Origin: Lolium rigidum
Taxonomy: Eukaryota; Streptophyta; Magnoliopsida; Poales; Poaceae
DNA length: 64,000 nucleotides
Reading direction: 5' to 3'
Assembly (NCBI RefSeq): GCF_022539505.1
Contig: NC_061514.1
Coordinates: 338,937,090 to 339,001,089 of the forward strand
Shown here: positions 32,127 to 44,518 of the stretch, piece after piece
Position numbering within the stretch: the first letter of the stretch is position 1
Layout of the letters: every line of letters begins with the position of its first letter
Position numbers and translations under genes: made by a program
Notes under the pieces: model-generated
The model's database searches: none
Seen by the model: the letters and a program-made list of their open reading frames with translations, nothing else
Told to the model about the DNA's origin: nothing

Positions 32127-34700
32127 CATATATATGCTCGTCCCGAGCATAAAGGTGAAAAACTAACATGAACTTTGGAGTTTACAATATGTAGCTTCTA
32201 AATAATCATGCAAAGTATCACAAGGTTCAGTCAATAAAGAATGACAACAAGTAACATGAACTCATCAAGTGATAACATCTTACATTCTACATAGCATGCA
32301 TAAAGTAAATAGCATTGTAAGTAACATGAATGACAAGTATTATAAATCATAATTCATGCTTAATAAGATCCTATGAAATTGTTGGAAAACTTATCGTTTT
32401 CTCTTTTCAGGAATATTTCTTTTGACTCTTGAACACAAGAAAGTAAGAAGTTAATGTATGTGTTAAACCTCCAACAAAATAAAAAAAGTAAAGAGCATAA
32501 AACATGATGTTGAGCTATGCAATTTATGTCAACAATAATAATAAGGATGGGGTACCAAGTATCTCATATATAAAGATGTCTATGTGTCATGAGTTTGATC
32601 TCTTATGAGTAAGTGTTGCCTCATTTCCTTGAATGCTAAGGACTACATCTCTTGCTACTCAACTCCGGGTTACCAAGACCTTTCGACATACATGTTTAAC
32701 CAAGTGTCGCAATGGGGTACCTTCATGCCGCATGTACAACGGACCAAAGGAGATGTGCATCTCAACTATAGGCTATCGATATCGGGATAACATGAACAAC
32801 AGACGTGGAGCATCCTCTCCGACTCTCTATCACTTTGTCATACTCTTTTTTTGTTTCTTTTCTCATGCTATTTTTCACACAACTCTTTTTTTTCACAACT
32901 CTTTTTTCACACAACTCTTTTTTCACTCTTCCCATATTGAGGATGCTCGTTGCTGAAAATTTCACCATGATTAGGCATGGCTTCGGTTAGCGGCCCATTG
33001 TTCTTCTCTAACAATGCATACTTACTTGGTTAAATAATCTCTACTTATTTCACAATAGATAGCCATCAACAAAACAAAATAAATAATGATCAGTGCAATA
33101 CCCCAAAAGTGCAATGTTGAAAGACTTCCCCAGTAAACATGGTTACGGTCTAGCTCATTACTCATAATCACTCAAACCAACAACATGCATAGTGGTATTT
33201 CCTACCAAACCTTACTTTCTTATGAGCTTTAAATTACACAAAAAGGAAATTTTGAAAAGGTTGAAGGTAAAACACAGATATTATAATTGGAATAGAAAGT
33301 GTTATGTAGGTAGGTATGATAGACATTGGATTTGAGTTGATCTTGGAAACAAGTCTATACTTGTGTAAGAATTTAAATCTTTTGGTAGCAAGAGGTATAA
33401 AAGCATGCAATAGTATCCATAGACTATTCATTCATAATCAAACAATGATACTTAAAATTAAATATCTATGTATACTAGCAAGAAGTTTCACTGAATATGG
33501 CACATAACAAATCATCACTCAATAGAGCATGTGAAACTAGAGCTACAATACACAAAATAAATTTCAGCTCTTAGGCATTCCTTCTTTTCTTTTAAAAAGC
33601 ATGCAACTTATTTTACTTTAAACATTCAGAGATAGAGAGTTTTGTCCATTAGCTCAGTCATATCCATAATGAACACTCTAATATGATGGTCCTCTCATAA
33701 AACAAAAATAAAACTACACACAAATAAAAAAATGACGCTTCAAATTTTTGCGAAAATTCTATGTTGCTCAAAAAATAGTGTTTAGAGGTGCTCAAACCAG
33801 GAGTTTTTAACTGATTCCATTGGGGTTGCATGGGAATCCCCAAGCTTATGATCTTCATCATACTTGAATCATCTTAGTGTGATATTCCTCCATTCCCTGT
33901 GAAAAAACATCAACACAAACTTTTCTGCCCATTCTATTCTATGGGTGACATTAGAGGTACAAACAAATCATGATTCCTGCTATTTTACTCAAAAGTAAAA
34001 TTATATCTTCGTAAAGTTATACTCATTCTAGATTATCAAAATATGCAAGTAAAAATCATTTTGACACTCAAAAGAATGGATGTAACAAAGCAAGTCAGAA
34101 GCTGTCCAGAATATTTTCTACAGTAAAACTGAATTTTTAGTACAACTTACGCAACTCAAAAAATTAAGCCAATTTACGTACAAATAGAGAACGAAAAGTT
34201 GCAGTTACTGTATTAATATCTCATTTTTAGAAGTTACCAGTATGAAGAAAAAATCCAGGCACAAAAAAGTGCAACGCAGAAATCAGTAACTTCATATTAT
34301 GTTTGAAACTTTAAACATCCAAATGGGTAGAAACTTGGTACTTTATTGAAAAACTAGAGAGTAAACTAACACAAAAACTAACATGCTACATCAAGCATGC
34401 AAAAAATAAAAAGCAGAAATAAAAAAAAACTCAGGTTCCTTACAGCTATATAGTTAGGCGTACTTACTTGATTCATGTAGGAGTAATGATCTTGTATGAG
34501 TGATTCTTCTTGATTATCTCCTTCTAATTATTATAAATAATATATGATAATAAGATACCAGGGTACTATGGTGTGATCATACCAAGAAATATATTTAACA
34601 ATTTAAAGCACATTAGCACACAACATGAAATATGCAAAAAGTAGCAACGAAGTCTAACTTTCTTCCTATGCATTGGTATTTTATATATGAATGAATCACA
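32127..34700. other. non-coding internal region of the outer element
   Basis: AT-rich, with no protein motif. A run of TTTTTTCACACAACTC-like repeats lies at 32860-32930. It presumably serves as the long untranslated 3' internal part common in such non-autonomous elements. Confidence 0.6.
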
Positions 34701-35794
34701 TCAAATAAGAGTATACCAAAGCATAACTACAGTAAGTAAACACAACTTATAATTATCATTAGCATAGATAGGGTGCTTATATCTTCCTCTTTCATAATAA
34801 TAGTATTTCCTTGAAGGAAAGTTAATAGTGTAACTATTTGAATCATAAATCTTAGTAAATCGTGGCATATAAAGAGGATTATTAAATTTAGTAGGGGATT
34901 CATAATCATGATTTCCTCTTTCAAAATAATTATTAGTACCACTTTTAATCATGACATCATTGCTGCAAGAAGATTTTCCATAGGCATAGATAATTGCAAA
35001 CCATACAAATATTTCTCAACATAAGCATATTTCTCCTCTATTGTGTAAATAGGGGATTTTAATAATAACATAGGATTCTCATGTATGAGAGAATTATCAC
35101 AAACAACAAGTTTATCATTATCATCCTCACATAACATAGTACATTCTAAACATGGAGGATTCTCAAGCAAAAATAAGCCATCATCTAGAGCATAATCAGT
35201 TTTAGAATTATTATCACATATGGGTGATGAAGGTGGAAGATCCCCCTCTTCCCCAAGCTTAGATGTAACTATGGCTTCCTCTTTTTCTTATTTATGTAAA
35301 GAGCTAGTGTTTTCTCGGGCTATGCGGTTCTTTTCACTATTGTCAAGAACATAGATATTATCAGAAAAATCTTCTATGCAATGATTTAGGATAGTAGAGA
35401 CTATAAAATCACAATTATGACTCTCACATGTTGCTTCATAGATTTCACTAAGGAAAGTTTTTAATTTAAAGGTTGCCACAAAGCTTACAAAATTTTATGC
35501 TTCCTCCATCCCATGAACATAACTATAAGTATTATGGGAGATAATTGTATGTTGTTCATGGGATTTACATTGGAAGTCAAAATATTCACCATGGCAGAAT
35601 TCACAAGACCTTTCATAATGTGCAAGCAACTCACTAGCAGATTTATTTAGAAGTCTTAATAAACTTTTTTGTCGTATGCGTTCACATGATTCTCTATTTT
35701 TCATAAATGGCATAGAATTTTCATATTCCTCTATCGAAGTGACATTTTTGTCTTGACTAGTAGCTATACCAGGAATATTTTTGATATTTTCCAT
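34701..35794 (-). pseudogene. element-encoded ORF of unknown function, broken
   Basis: The minus-strand frame starts at ATG 35794 (MENIKNIPGIATSQDKN) and continues in one frame through TAA at 35495-35497 and again at 35288-35290 to a stop at 34949. A frame change follows into a Tyr/Asn-rich tail (NPLYMPRFTKIYDSNSYTIN, then YYYYERGRY). Motifs: RIRQKSLLRLLNKSASELLA, CEFCHGEYFDFQC (a CxxC...C arrangement), a Pro/Ser-rich acidic linker and PIYTIEEKYAYVEKYLYGL. It has no gag, protease, integrase or polymerase motif that I know. I recall similar YYYYERGRY tails in other wheat non-autonomous retroelements, but not a function. Two stops and one frameshift leave it non-coding. Confidence 0.6.
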
Positions 35795-36020
35795 TTTTCT
35801 TTTTATGAGGTTTTCAATTTTTAAGAAAAAGTACTAACAAGGAAAACCTAAGAACAAGAAAACAAAGAGTAAAAGAAGAAAAACAAATTACGATGCTAAA
35901 TCTAAAAGAGATAGGAGAGCTCCAGTGATGTTAAATCCCCAAGCTTTGGTGAGACACAGCGCCAGAAAATACTCTGTTGCTGTGGGAGTTGGCAATCTCT
36001 GTGGTGTAACTTTTCTCAAT

Positions 36021-36038
36021 TCCCGGTCAACGGCACCA
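36021..36038 (-). promoter_or_regulatory. primer binding site (tRNA-Asp type) of the outer element
   Basis: Minus strand TGGTGCCGTTGACCGGGA lies about 11 nt inside the 5' LTR end at 36050. It resembles the complement of the plant tRNA-Asp 3' end (TGGCGCCGTTGCCGGGGA) with three differences, as in Athila-clade elements. Confidence 0.75.
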
Positions 36039-36049
36039 GAAAATACTCT

Positions 36050-37262
36050 TGATGACGGCTACTAGCAATGCCAAAAATATCTTGATACATTGGGAATCCA
36101 AGTGCAGAGTGTTGTATCAAGAGAGTGTCTTCCCACAAAGGTGACTCGATCGAGGGTTTATATCAAACTCTCGGGGAATTGGATGGAAAAGTATCCTCTT
36201 GTCTCTTCTTCAAACAATCCTTCAAGTAAAATAAATGCCTTGTGTCCCCAACTCCACCGTGTTGTTGTCAAGCACAAGGTTTCGCGTAAGTAAATAACAC
36301 AAGTAGTAATAAAACAAGTAGTAAACTAATCAAGATAAAATAACAAATTGAAAAATGTAAAGAGGTTGATTGTTTTTGGTGTTTTGGATGCAAATAAGAA
36401 AATTAAATATTTTTTGTATTTTCGGATTAAAATTGTGCAGCAAAGAAAACAAGGTAAATGAAAAATAAAGGTGTTTCTAAAAAGTGGACCGGGGCTCATG
36501 GGTTCACTTGACTATTCTCTCTTAAAGTTGTGGTGGACAAAATAAAAACAATTCATTAATGAGATATGAAGGTACAAATAATATTATATGTAAGATCAGA
36601 ATTAATATAGGCATCACATCCTAACATAGAGATGATGCAACACACCTTTCTTATACTCCAAAAGAAAGAAACTTCATCAATCTTGTATTAAGAATTAGCA
36701 TAGTATACCAATAAGTACTTTGACATTATGTTTGAATATTAATTATGCTACCTTGAACAAACAAGATCATCTTTGCTGTCACATGATGAACATAGCACAT
36801 GCATTCACTTAATCCCTGGTGAGTTAGCAAAAGAAAGGTAAAAACCATAGTTGATCATGAACATATTATCACTATCCAATCACCAAAACCATGCTACTCC
36901 ATATAACACACACATCACCCCACACACGCTCTTGCATAGATGTTGGATCATAACATAAATTTAAGAATGAGGTACATAATATGCATCTATCAATACATCT
37001 CACAATATAATAAGATCAGGTCTCATAAAACGATATCATAGAACTAGGATCTACCACATAGGTATTACAAATATGACCATAATCATGATAGGCAGCTCAT
37101 ATGGCACTAAGTACTATGAAGAACATGAGAGAAATAGATCAAGGTACCGCCACAAACCCATAGTCTAGAAGTTGACTACTCCCTCTTGGTCATGGTGATG
37201 ACGTTAAAGATGTTGGAGATGGTGGAGATCCGTCTGCCGGTGATCCTGGCGGAGTTTCCCCC
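36050..37262 (-). repeat. 5' LTR of the outer element, 3' part
   Basis: It ends (minus) AGCCGTCATCA at 36050 and is interrupted at 37262 by the nested element. The remainder continues at 44013-44513 after the CCCCC duplication. Confidence 0.9.
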
Positions 37263-38853
37263 TGATATGTCCCAAACGTATCTATAAATTTTGATGCTCC
37301 ATGATTGTTTTGTTACAATTATTATATGTTTTATGTGCACTTTTCCACACTTTTTAGCATTTTCTGGGACTAACCTATTAACGCAGTGACGCAGTGCCAT
37401 TTCCTGTTTTCTGCTGTTTTTGTGTTTCAGAAAAGTTGTACATGAAAGTTTCTCGAAATTGGACGAAACAAAAGCCCAGAGTCTTATTTTTCCGGGACGA
37501 AGAAGAAACCAAAAGGACACGCACAGGAGAGTTGCCACGTGGCAGCACATAGGGCAGGTGTGGCCCCACCCTTGGCCGCGCCTAGCCCATGTACTGGCGC
37601 CTCATCGCATCGTTTGCTCCGCCCTTCCGCCTATTTATTCCTCGTATCGGGAAAACCCCAGGGACTGGAGCCTCCATCCAAGAAAAGTTCCAACGCCGCC
37701 GTCAACCGAAACCCTAGTTCGGGAGGGTTCTGCAGTCCATCCCGGCACCCTGCCGGAGAGGGAAATCACCGCCGGAGGCCTCTACATCGTCATGTCTTCA
37801 TCCGAGGTGATGCGTGAGTAGTCCTCCACGGGACCATGGGTCCATAGCAGTAGCTAGATGGCTGTCCTCTCCTTGTTGTGCTTCATGTATAGATCTTGTG
37901 AGCTGCCTAACATGATCAAGATCATCTATTTGTAATTGTTACATGTTGGTTTGATGTGGATCCGATTTATAGAGAGATTGCTTTGGTTGAGATTATGTAT
38001 TATGTTATTATGATCTTGCATGCTCTCCGCTTCTAGTAGATGCTCTGGCCAAGTAGATGCTAGCGACTCCAAGAGGGAGTATTTATGCTCGATAGTGGGT
38101 TCATGCCACTATTTAATCATGGGAAGTGTCCTTGTTCTCTATGGTTGTAGATGTGTTGTTGCTACTAGGGAGAAAACAGCGGTGTTCTATTCAAGGGTAG
38201 TTTCATCGTTTACTTTACACACATTGCTTAAAGCGATAATCCATTGCTTGCAACTTAATAATGGATGGTGTCACGGATCAATTCCTGAAAGTGGATTATT
38301 AGTCACAGATGTAGTTGGATTACGGTCTATGTATATTGTTGTAATGCCCGCATACTTTCATAGCATGTATTCTGCACCAACCATTAGTGTAGAATCTCTG
38401 TTTGTCAATTGTCCATATGTAATTTGTTTACCCAGCATACTTATTTTATTGGGGAAGCATCTCTAGTGAATTGTCGACCCCGGTCCTTCTTCTTTTAATT
38501 GCAATCTTTGACAACATTTTCCTGTTCTGTTCTCTGCGAAAAATTCTTCTTCCACACGGTTCGTTTAATCCTTTGTTTTCAGCAAAACTAGTGAGCTTGA
38601 CAACCTCGCTGAAAGTTGGGGACAAAGTACTTGGTTGTTTGTTTGCAGGTCTCCACGTTGCTGCTGACGCCGGCAGTGCGCCCTGCTACGAGTTGGTTCG
38701 CAACACCTCGGGAGAGAAAGTTTTTCTCCTACTGGTCGATAAACCTTGGTTTCTTACTGAGGGAAAACTTCCTGCTGTGCTCATCATACCTTCCTCTTGG
38801 GGTTCCACTCAACGTTGCGCATAAATTCTCCTTCATCAACTCCGCGCTCAGCA
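37263..38853 (+). repeat. 5' LTR of the nested element
   Basis: It matches 42434-44007 along its length. It differs by scattered substitutions and small indels, so the insertion is not recent. Confidence 0.92.
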
Positions 38854-38863
38854 AGACTTTTTC

Positions 38864-38880
38864 TGGCGCCGTTGCCGGGA
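38864..38880 (+). promoter_or_regulatory. primer binding site (tRNA-Asp type) of the nested element
   Basis: TGGCGCCGTTGCCGGGA lies 10 nt after the 5' LTR end. It is complementary to the plant tRNA-Asp 3' terminus, the usual primer in the Athila clade. Confidence 0.85.
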
Positions 38881-39042
38881 AGAAAAGCATCTCTTCTGCG
38901 AGGGGAGTCTCTCACTCTCAACTCTTTTACATTGTTATTGTTTTGCTTGCATACTTTATTTTTATCTTGTTTGCATTTTATATCGAAAATCCAAAAAAAT
39001 TTAGTATAGTTTTTACTTGTGTTGTTTACTATACTTTGCAAA

Positions 39043-39762
39043 ATGAATGTCCCTGAAGTTGAGGTTCGTACTTTTAAGCAACAAGAGGGTGAAAGTTTGG
39101 AAGATGCTTGGTATAGAATATGTGATGCTCATCATAGATGTACTAAGAAATATTCTACTATGATTCTTCATAGGAATTTCTATGAAGGTATTTCTACTTG
39201 GAATAGATATGTTCTATATACTCTTATTGGTGGTAATTTCCTAGGTGCTCACGCTTTGGAAGCTTATGTTTTAATTGAAAGTTTAGTAGGAAGTCGTCCC
39301 ATTAATGTTGCTAAAACTGAGATCACTTTAGAAGAGGTGGTAAAAAGACTAGATTCTTTAGAGAAAAGTTTGCCCAATTTACTTTTTGATGCTATCCATA
39401 CTAATGAGTTGATAGGAGGAATCAATAAAAAAATTGCTATTTTGGAGGGTAGCATTGCAAATGATGATAGAACTATTAAAATTGGTAAACTTGAAGAAGC
39501 TATGGAAACTTTGAGTTCAACTTTTTCCTCTCTGGGTTTCAAAAAGGAGAGAGCTTTTGTTGGGAAACAACAAAAATTTATGTATGTCCCTAAGGCACCC
39601 AAACCAAAAACCCGTGATATGTTTAAATTTGATAAAACTTTTAGTGCAACTAAGAGTAAATTTCATGTTGAATCTTCAGAGGTGTCTAAGGTACTTGATG
39701 ATACAAATGGTGTTTTGGAAGAAGTAATTGATCTTGATGCTTTACCTCTTGATAATACTTGA
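39043..39762 (+). CDS. gag-like protein of the nested element (open frame)
   Basis: A 239-residue open frame from ATG 39043 (MNVPEVEVRTF), chosen over the upstream in-frame Met at 39019 because the leader there is not gag-like. The N-terminal 70 residues look like a Retrotrans_gag core: FKQQEGESLEDAWYRICDAH, then MILHRNFYEGI and GGNFLGAHALEAYVL. A coiled coil follows (about residues 90-165, with LEEVVKRLDSLEKSLPNLL), then a basic Lys/Pro segment and an acidic tail. There is no zinc knuckle. Gag would form particles that package this RNA using pol supplied in trans. The frame lacks stops over its whole length even though the LTRs have diverged, which is noteworthy. Functional status is inference. 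Confidence 0.8.
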   Translation: MNVPEVEVRTFKQQEGESLEDAWYRICDAHHRCTKKYSTMILHRNFYEGISTWNRYVLYTLIGGNFLGAHALEAYVLIESLVGSRPINVAKTEITLEEVVKRLDSLEKSLPNLLFDAIHTNELIGGINKKIAILEGSIANDDRTIKIGKLEEAMETLSSTFSSLGFKKERAFVGKQQKFMYVPKAPKPKTRDMFKFDKTFSATKSKFHVESSEVSKVLDDTNGVLEEVIDLDALPLDNT

Positions 39763-42417
39763 TTTGCACCCTTTATGCGCCTAGCTCAAAGGCGTTAAAG
39801 AAAAGTGCTTATGGGAGACAACCCATGTTTTATTTATGTTATTTTTTCTTTGTTGAGTCTTGGAAGTTATTGCTACTGTAATAACCTCTCCTTATCATTT
39901 TTATTTTGTTTTTGTGCCAAGGGTAGCCTCTAATAGAAAGAAAGCAGTGTTTGGGGTATTTGCAATTCTGAAACAGATTCTGTGCTGGTCACGAAAACAA
40001 TTATTAAAAATCTCCATTACGTTAGTTTGAGCTGAAATTGTTTGGGCTTATGACCCAGTATGTTAGCTAACTTTCGTTTGTTTAGCATTTTTCGATTTGA
40101 GCAACAGAACTATTTCTTTAATTTCGATCTCTGACTGCTGGTCTGTTTTGACAGATTTCTGCCATGTTTTGCATTTGCGTCTTATGCTTCGTCTTTTTGA
40201 GTTCTTTTGTGAAAAAGAGCTTTGGGAAGAATTAGCTACAGTATCATATGTTAAAATGAGTGTTTTATATGTGTCATTACTGAAGCCTTACTGGTTTGAT
40301 ATATTTTTATTTGCACTAATGTTGCTAATCAATTGTGCTGAGTTTTGTGTGAAGGAAGTTTTCAAGTGTAGGGAGAGAAGAATGATGCAATAAGATAAAG
40401 CATGGACACGACCTCAAGCTTGGGGATGTCCCCTGGACCCCCCAAGAAATATCCAAGAAGTACAAGCGTCAAGCTTGGGGATGCCCAAGGCATCCCCTCT
40501 TCATCAACAAAAAGCACGAGGTCATTTTTCAACACGCTATATTTTTATTCCTTCATGTGATATGTGTTATCCTTGGAGCGTCTTTACTTTTTGGTGTGTG
40601 TTTACTTTCAATACAGTTGGATCCCATCATTAATGTTTACTTTGGAGTGAGACACGCTCCACCGCTTTGCATATTTACTTTGGAGTGATACACGCTCCAC
40701 TGTTTTGCATGTTTATTTTGGAGTGAGACATGCTCCACTGTTATGCATTTTGCGTTGGAGAGAGACACGCTCCACTTTTACATTTATTTGAGTTTCAATA
40801 CCTCTCCGGACATTTATTTGTTTTTCATATATGGGAGTTGTTTGGTTTCATTTGGTTGGCGTTGGAAGCATGACAAACTTTAATGTGTATGTGATGCAAA
40901 TGGAAGCATTTTTAGACTGTGGCATAGTTATTTTTTCATATCTTGCTAGATGTTATTCTCATGATGATCTTGTTAATTATGTTTTCATTATGACTAGTCT
41001 CAAATACTGAGAGTGTTTAGTGTGCCATTGAAGGTTTCATTCATTGTTTTTAGCATACAATAGAAAAGCATAATATTGTGGTATATATTCTCTTGCGAAT
41101 GTTTTTATTTGGGTCAACTTGGCACATGTTTTGCAACATGTTATGACTACATTCCAGTCAATTCATGCCTCTATGATCATTTAGTTTGCAAATTTTGTAT
41201 CACTTTATGCTTTGATTAATATATTTTGTCGTTGTGCTGATTATGGCCATTATGCTCTCTTAATTGGTCGCACCCGGTCTTTTTCTAGCCTCCATTTGTA
41301 TGAGTATTTTATTCATGCATCCAACCACCAAAAACCAAATATTCCAAAGTTTCCACCATATCTACCTATATGTGGTATTTCATTGCCATTCCATAGTAGT
41401 TTGCTTGTGTGCTACCTTTAAAACATTCAAACAGTTCCTCGTTTTGTGACATTGTTTTTAGCTCATGAGGAAGTAAATTAAAATGGTGGTTGTCGTCTTC
41501 CATACTAGTTAAGTAACTCAAACACTCGTGAGCTTCATCTTGCTTGTCACATAAAAAAGTATATAAAAAAGAAGATTTGGTTTGACCACAACTTCCAATA
41601 GGGGAAGCAAATAGGAAAATTATAAGAAAAGGGCACCCCTCCATGGTTTGTGATTGCTTGATCGGCACCCGAGGATTCGGTTAGCCATGGTATGTGTAAG
41701 CAAAGGTTGGTAGGAGTGTCACAATTTTATAAGTAGTATAAATTAAAAGAGGCTTCACCCAACTATTTTGGAACCGCTCTCAAACTTGCTTAGTATGGAA
41801 GATGACAATAGTTTTTTTACTACTCGTTGACATGAACAACCACCTCTCAAAAGTGCATTTTATACTCGTGTTGTTTCAATAAAAAAAATCTAGCATATGA
41901 GTGATCTAACTTGCCTCTCAAAGAGAGACCTTCTTTTACTTTTATGTTGAGTCTCCACCTTCTAGTTTATGCACCACTTATGAGAGCATAGTTGTCATTC
42001 TTAGTTTTATGTGCATGGTCCCAAGATTTTATTGATTGATTCATAATTATGGTATTGCTTGTTCAAACTTTTTGTTTCTAGTCATCCTTATAATCTTTTA
42101 AAGGTGTCCAAGCATTTATGTTTTGCTTCCACTTATGGGACAAGCTGAGTACCACTTTATTATGTATCTATGCTATGCTCTTGACAATCACTTTGCTTTC
42201 CATGCACGTTATATATTTTCTTTTGTTTGATTACTATTCATGTTTTAGCATGGTTATTAAGTTTCAATGTTTGATTATATCTATCATGCTTATGTTAGGA
42301 TTCCATGATTCCAGAAATGTTTGCTTTTACACTTAGATTGATCAAAGTAGTGTGACAGCATGCCACCTCAAAAATTATCTGTTTGTTATCACTTACCTAC
42401 TCGAGGACGAGCAGGAG
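39763..42417 (+). other. non-coding 3' internal region of the nested element
   Basis: It contains GC-poor spacer, two AAGCTTGGGGATG-like words near 40418-40490 and a short tandem array at 40640-40775. No reverse transcriptase, integrase or envelope motif was seen. Short frames at 40097-40393 and 41366-41668 have no recognised motif. Confidence 0.65.
40640..40775 (+). repeat. four tandem copies of a GGAGTGAGACACGCTCC hairpin motif
   Basis: TTTGGAGTGAGACACGCTCCAC recurs about every 45 bp with small changes (GGAGTGATACACGCTCC, GGAGTGAGACATGCTCC, GGAGAGAGACACGCTCC). Each copy can fold on itself (GGAGTG or GGAG pairing with CACGCTCC). Confidence 0.8.
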
Positions 42418-42433
42418 TTAAGCTTGGGGATGT

Positions 42434-44007
42434 TGATACGTCCCAAATGTATCTATGATTTTTGATGCTCCATGCTTGTTTTGTTACCATTCTTATATGT
42501 TTTATGTGCACTTTTCCACACTTTTTAGCATTTTCTGGGACTAACCTATTAACGCAGTGTCGCAGTGCCAGTTCCTGTTTTCTGCTTTTTTTGTTTTTCA
42601 GAAAAGTTGTACATGCAAGTTTCTCAGAATTGTACGAAACAAAAGCCCAGAGTCTTATTTTTCCGGGACGAAGACGAAGCCAGAAGGACACGCGCAGGAA
42701 AGCTGCCACGTGGCAATACATAGGGCAGGCGCGGCCCCACCCTTGGCCGCGCCTGGCCCATGTACTGGTGCCTCGTCGCCTCGTTTGCTCCGCCCTTTCG
42801 CCTATTTATTCCTCGTATCGGGAAAACCCCAGGGACGGGAGCCTCCATCCACGAAAAGTTCCAACGCCGCCGTCAACCGAAACCCTAGTTCGGGAGGGTT
42901 CTGCAGTCCATCCCGGCACCCTGCCGGAGAGGGAAATCACCGCCGGAGGCCTCTACATCGACATGTCTTCATCCGAGGTGATGCGTGAGTAGTCCTCCAT
43001 GGGACCATGTGTCCATAGCAGTAGCTAGATGGCTGTCCTCTCCTTGTTAAGCTTCATGTATAGATCTTGAGCTGCCTAACATGATCAATATCATCTATTT
43101 GTAATTGCTACATGTTAGTTTGATGTGGATCCGATTTATAGAGAGATTTCTTTGGTTGAGATTATGTATTATGTTATTATGATCTTGCATGCTCTCCGTT
43201 TCTTGTAGATGCTCTGGCCAAGTAGATGCTAGCGACTCCAAGAGGGAGTATTTATGCTCGATAGTGGGTTCATACCTCTATTTAACCATGGGAAGTGACC
43301 TTGTTCTCTACGGTTGTAGATGTGTTGTTTCTAGTAGGGAGAAAACAGCGGTGTTCTATTCAAGGATAGTTTCATCGTTTACTTTACACACATTGCTTAA
43401 AGCGATAGTCTGTTGCTTGCAACTTAATACTAGAGGGTGTCGCGGATGCAATCCTGAAAGTGGATTATTAGTCATAGATGCAGTTGGATTACGGTCTATG
43501 TATATTGTTGTAATGCCCACATACTTTCATAGCATGTATTCTGCACCAACCATCAGCGTAGAATCTCTGTTTGTCAACTGCCCATCTGTAATTTGTTTAC
43601 CCAACATATTTATTTTATCGGGGAGGTGCCTCTAGTGAACTGTGGACCCGGTCCTTCTTCTTTTAATTGCAATCTTCTACAACATTTTTCCGGTTCTGTT
43701 CTCTACAAACAATTCTTCTTCCACACGGTTCGTTTAATCCTTTGTTTTCAGGAAAACCAGGAGCTTGACAACCTCGCTGAAAGTTGGGGAGAATGTACTT
43801 GGTTGTTTTTGTGCAGGTCTCCACGTTGCTGCTGACGCTGGCACGAGTTGGTTCGCAACACCTCGGAGAGAAACGTTTTTCTCCTACTGGTCGATAAACC
43901 TTGGTTTCTTACTGAGGGAAAACTTCCTGTTGTGCTCATCATACCTTCCTCTCGGGTTCCACTCAACGTTGCGCATAAATTCTTCTTCATCAACTCCGCG
44001 CTTAGCA
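42434..44007 (+). repeat. 3' LTR of the nested element
   Basis: Preceded by AAGCTTGGGGATGT. Ends TTAGCA followed by the CCCCC duplication. Confidence 0.92.
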
Positions 44008-44012
44008 CCCCC

Positions 44013-44513
44013 TCCAATCTTCTCTACAGTAGCCTCTGTTTTGGTGTTTCTTTCTTTTTGTGGTGCTCTCCTCCCGAGAACTCTTCGGGTTCATATATAT
44101 ATAGTGGGTTTTAGGGCAAAATATGTCGGTTCGCGAAAGAGTTGGGGCAAACGAGCCATCGACGGCTGAACGGAGGTGAGTGGCGCAGCTAGGAAGTTGG
44201 GTTGTGCCACCTATGCTCTTTCGGCCCTCGGGCCTCTCCAGGTGTGGTTCAAAGGCCTATGTTGTTCCTCCTGATGAAAAAATGTTGCTAAAAAGATCTC
44301 AGGTCAATTGTACTCCGTATAGGTCCATGAAAGTGAATAATACGCGAAAGAGGGTTTTCCTGTTCTGGAGGGTTATAAACCAAATAAAGGGGATCATTGG
44401 TAAATCCCCATAAATCAATGTAAAACATGGTATTATCATCATATATGTTGCAAATATGTGGGAATTCAATATGATAAAGGTCAAAGTTCATATTATGCAT
44501 TTTACATGCATTA
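44013..44513 (-). repeat. 5' LTR of the outer element, 5' part
   Basis: The second piece of the interrupted LTR; it aligns with about 31614-32110 of the 3' LTR. Its outer base pair sits at 44513, next to the CTTGC duplication. Confidence 0.9.
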
Positions 44514-44518
44514 CTTGC

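Larger units (their letters stand above)
37263..44007 (+). mobile_element. nested Athila-like non-autonomous element with gag (TR-GAG type)
   Basis: 5' LTR 37263-38853 (1591 bp) and 3' LTR 42434-44007 (1574 bp), both starting TGAT(A/G-C)GTCCCAAA and ending CTCAGCA or CTTAGCA, flanked by CCCCC at 37258-37262 and 44008-44012. The uninterrupted LTR of the host element reads GAGTTTCCCCCTCCAATC at the same place (near 31610), which fixes the insertion point. Inside are a tRNA-Asp primer site, one gag ORF and about 2.6 kb of non-coding DNA; there is no pol. It needs enzymes from an autonomous relative. Confidence 0.92.
30410..44513 (-). mobile_element. non-autonomous Athila-like LTR element (outer), interrupted by another
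   Basis: The 5-bp duplication CTTGC flanks it at 30405-30409 and 44514-44518. The 3' LTR is 30410-32110; the 5' LTR is 36050-37262 continued at 44013-44513 (1714 bp when joined, against 1701 bp). The internal region 32111-36049 carries a primer site, a polypurine tract and one broken ORF but no protease, reverse transcriptase or integrase. The 5' LTR start has one mutated base (TAATGCATG instead of TGATGCATG). Without the nested 6.75-kb element it would be about 7.35 kb. Confidence 0.9.

Noticed and set aside
37539..37821. Frames in the inner LTR (repeated at 42557-42992)
   Set aside because: They occur identically in both LTRs and correspond to the GC-rich leader of the LTR; no protein motif.
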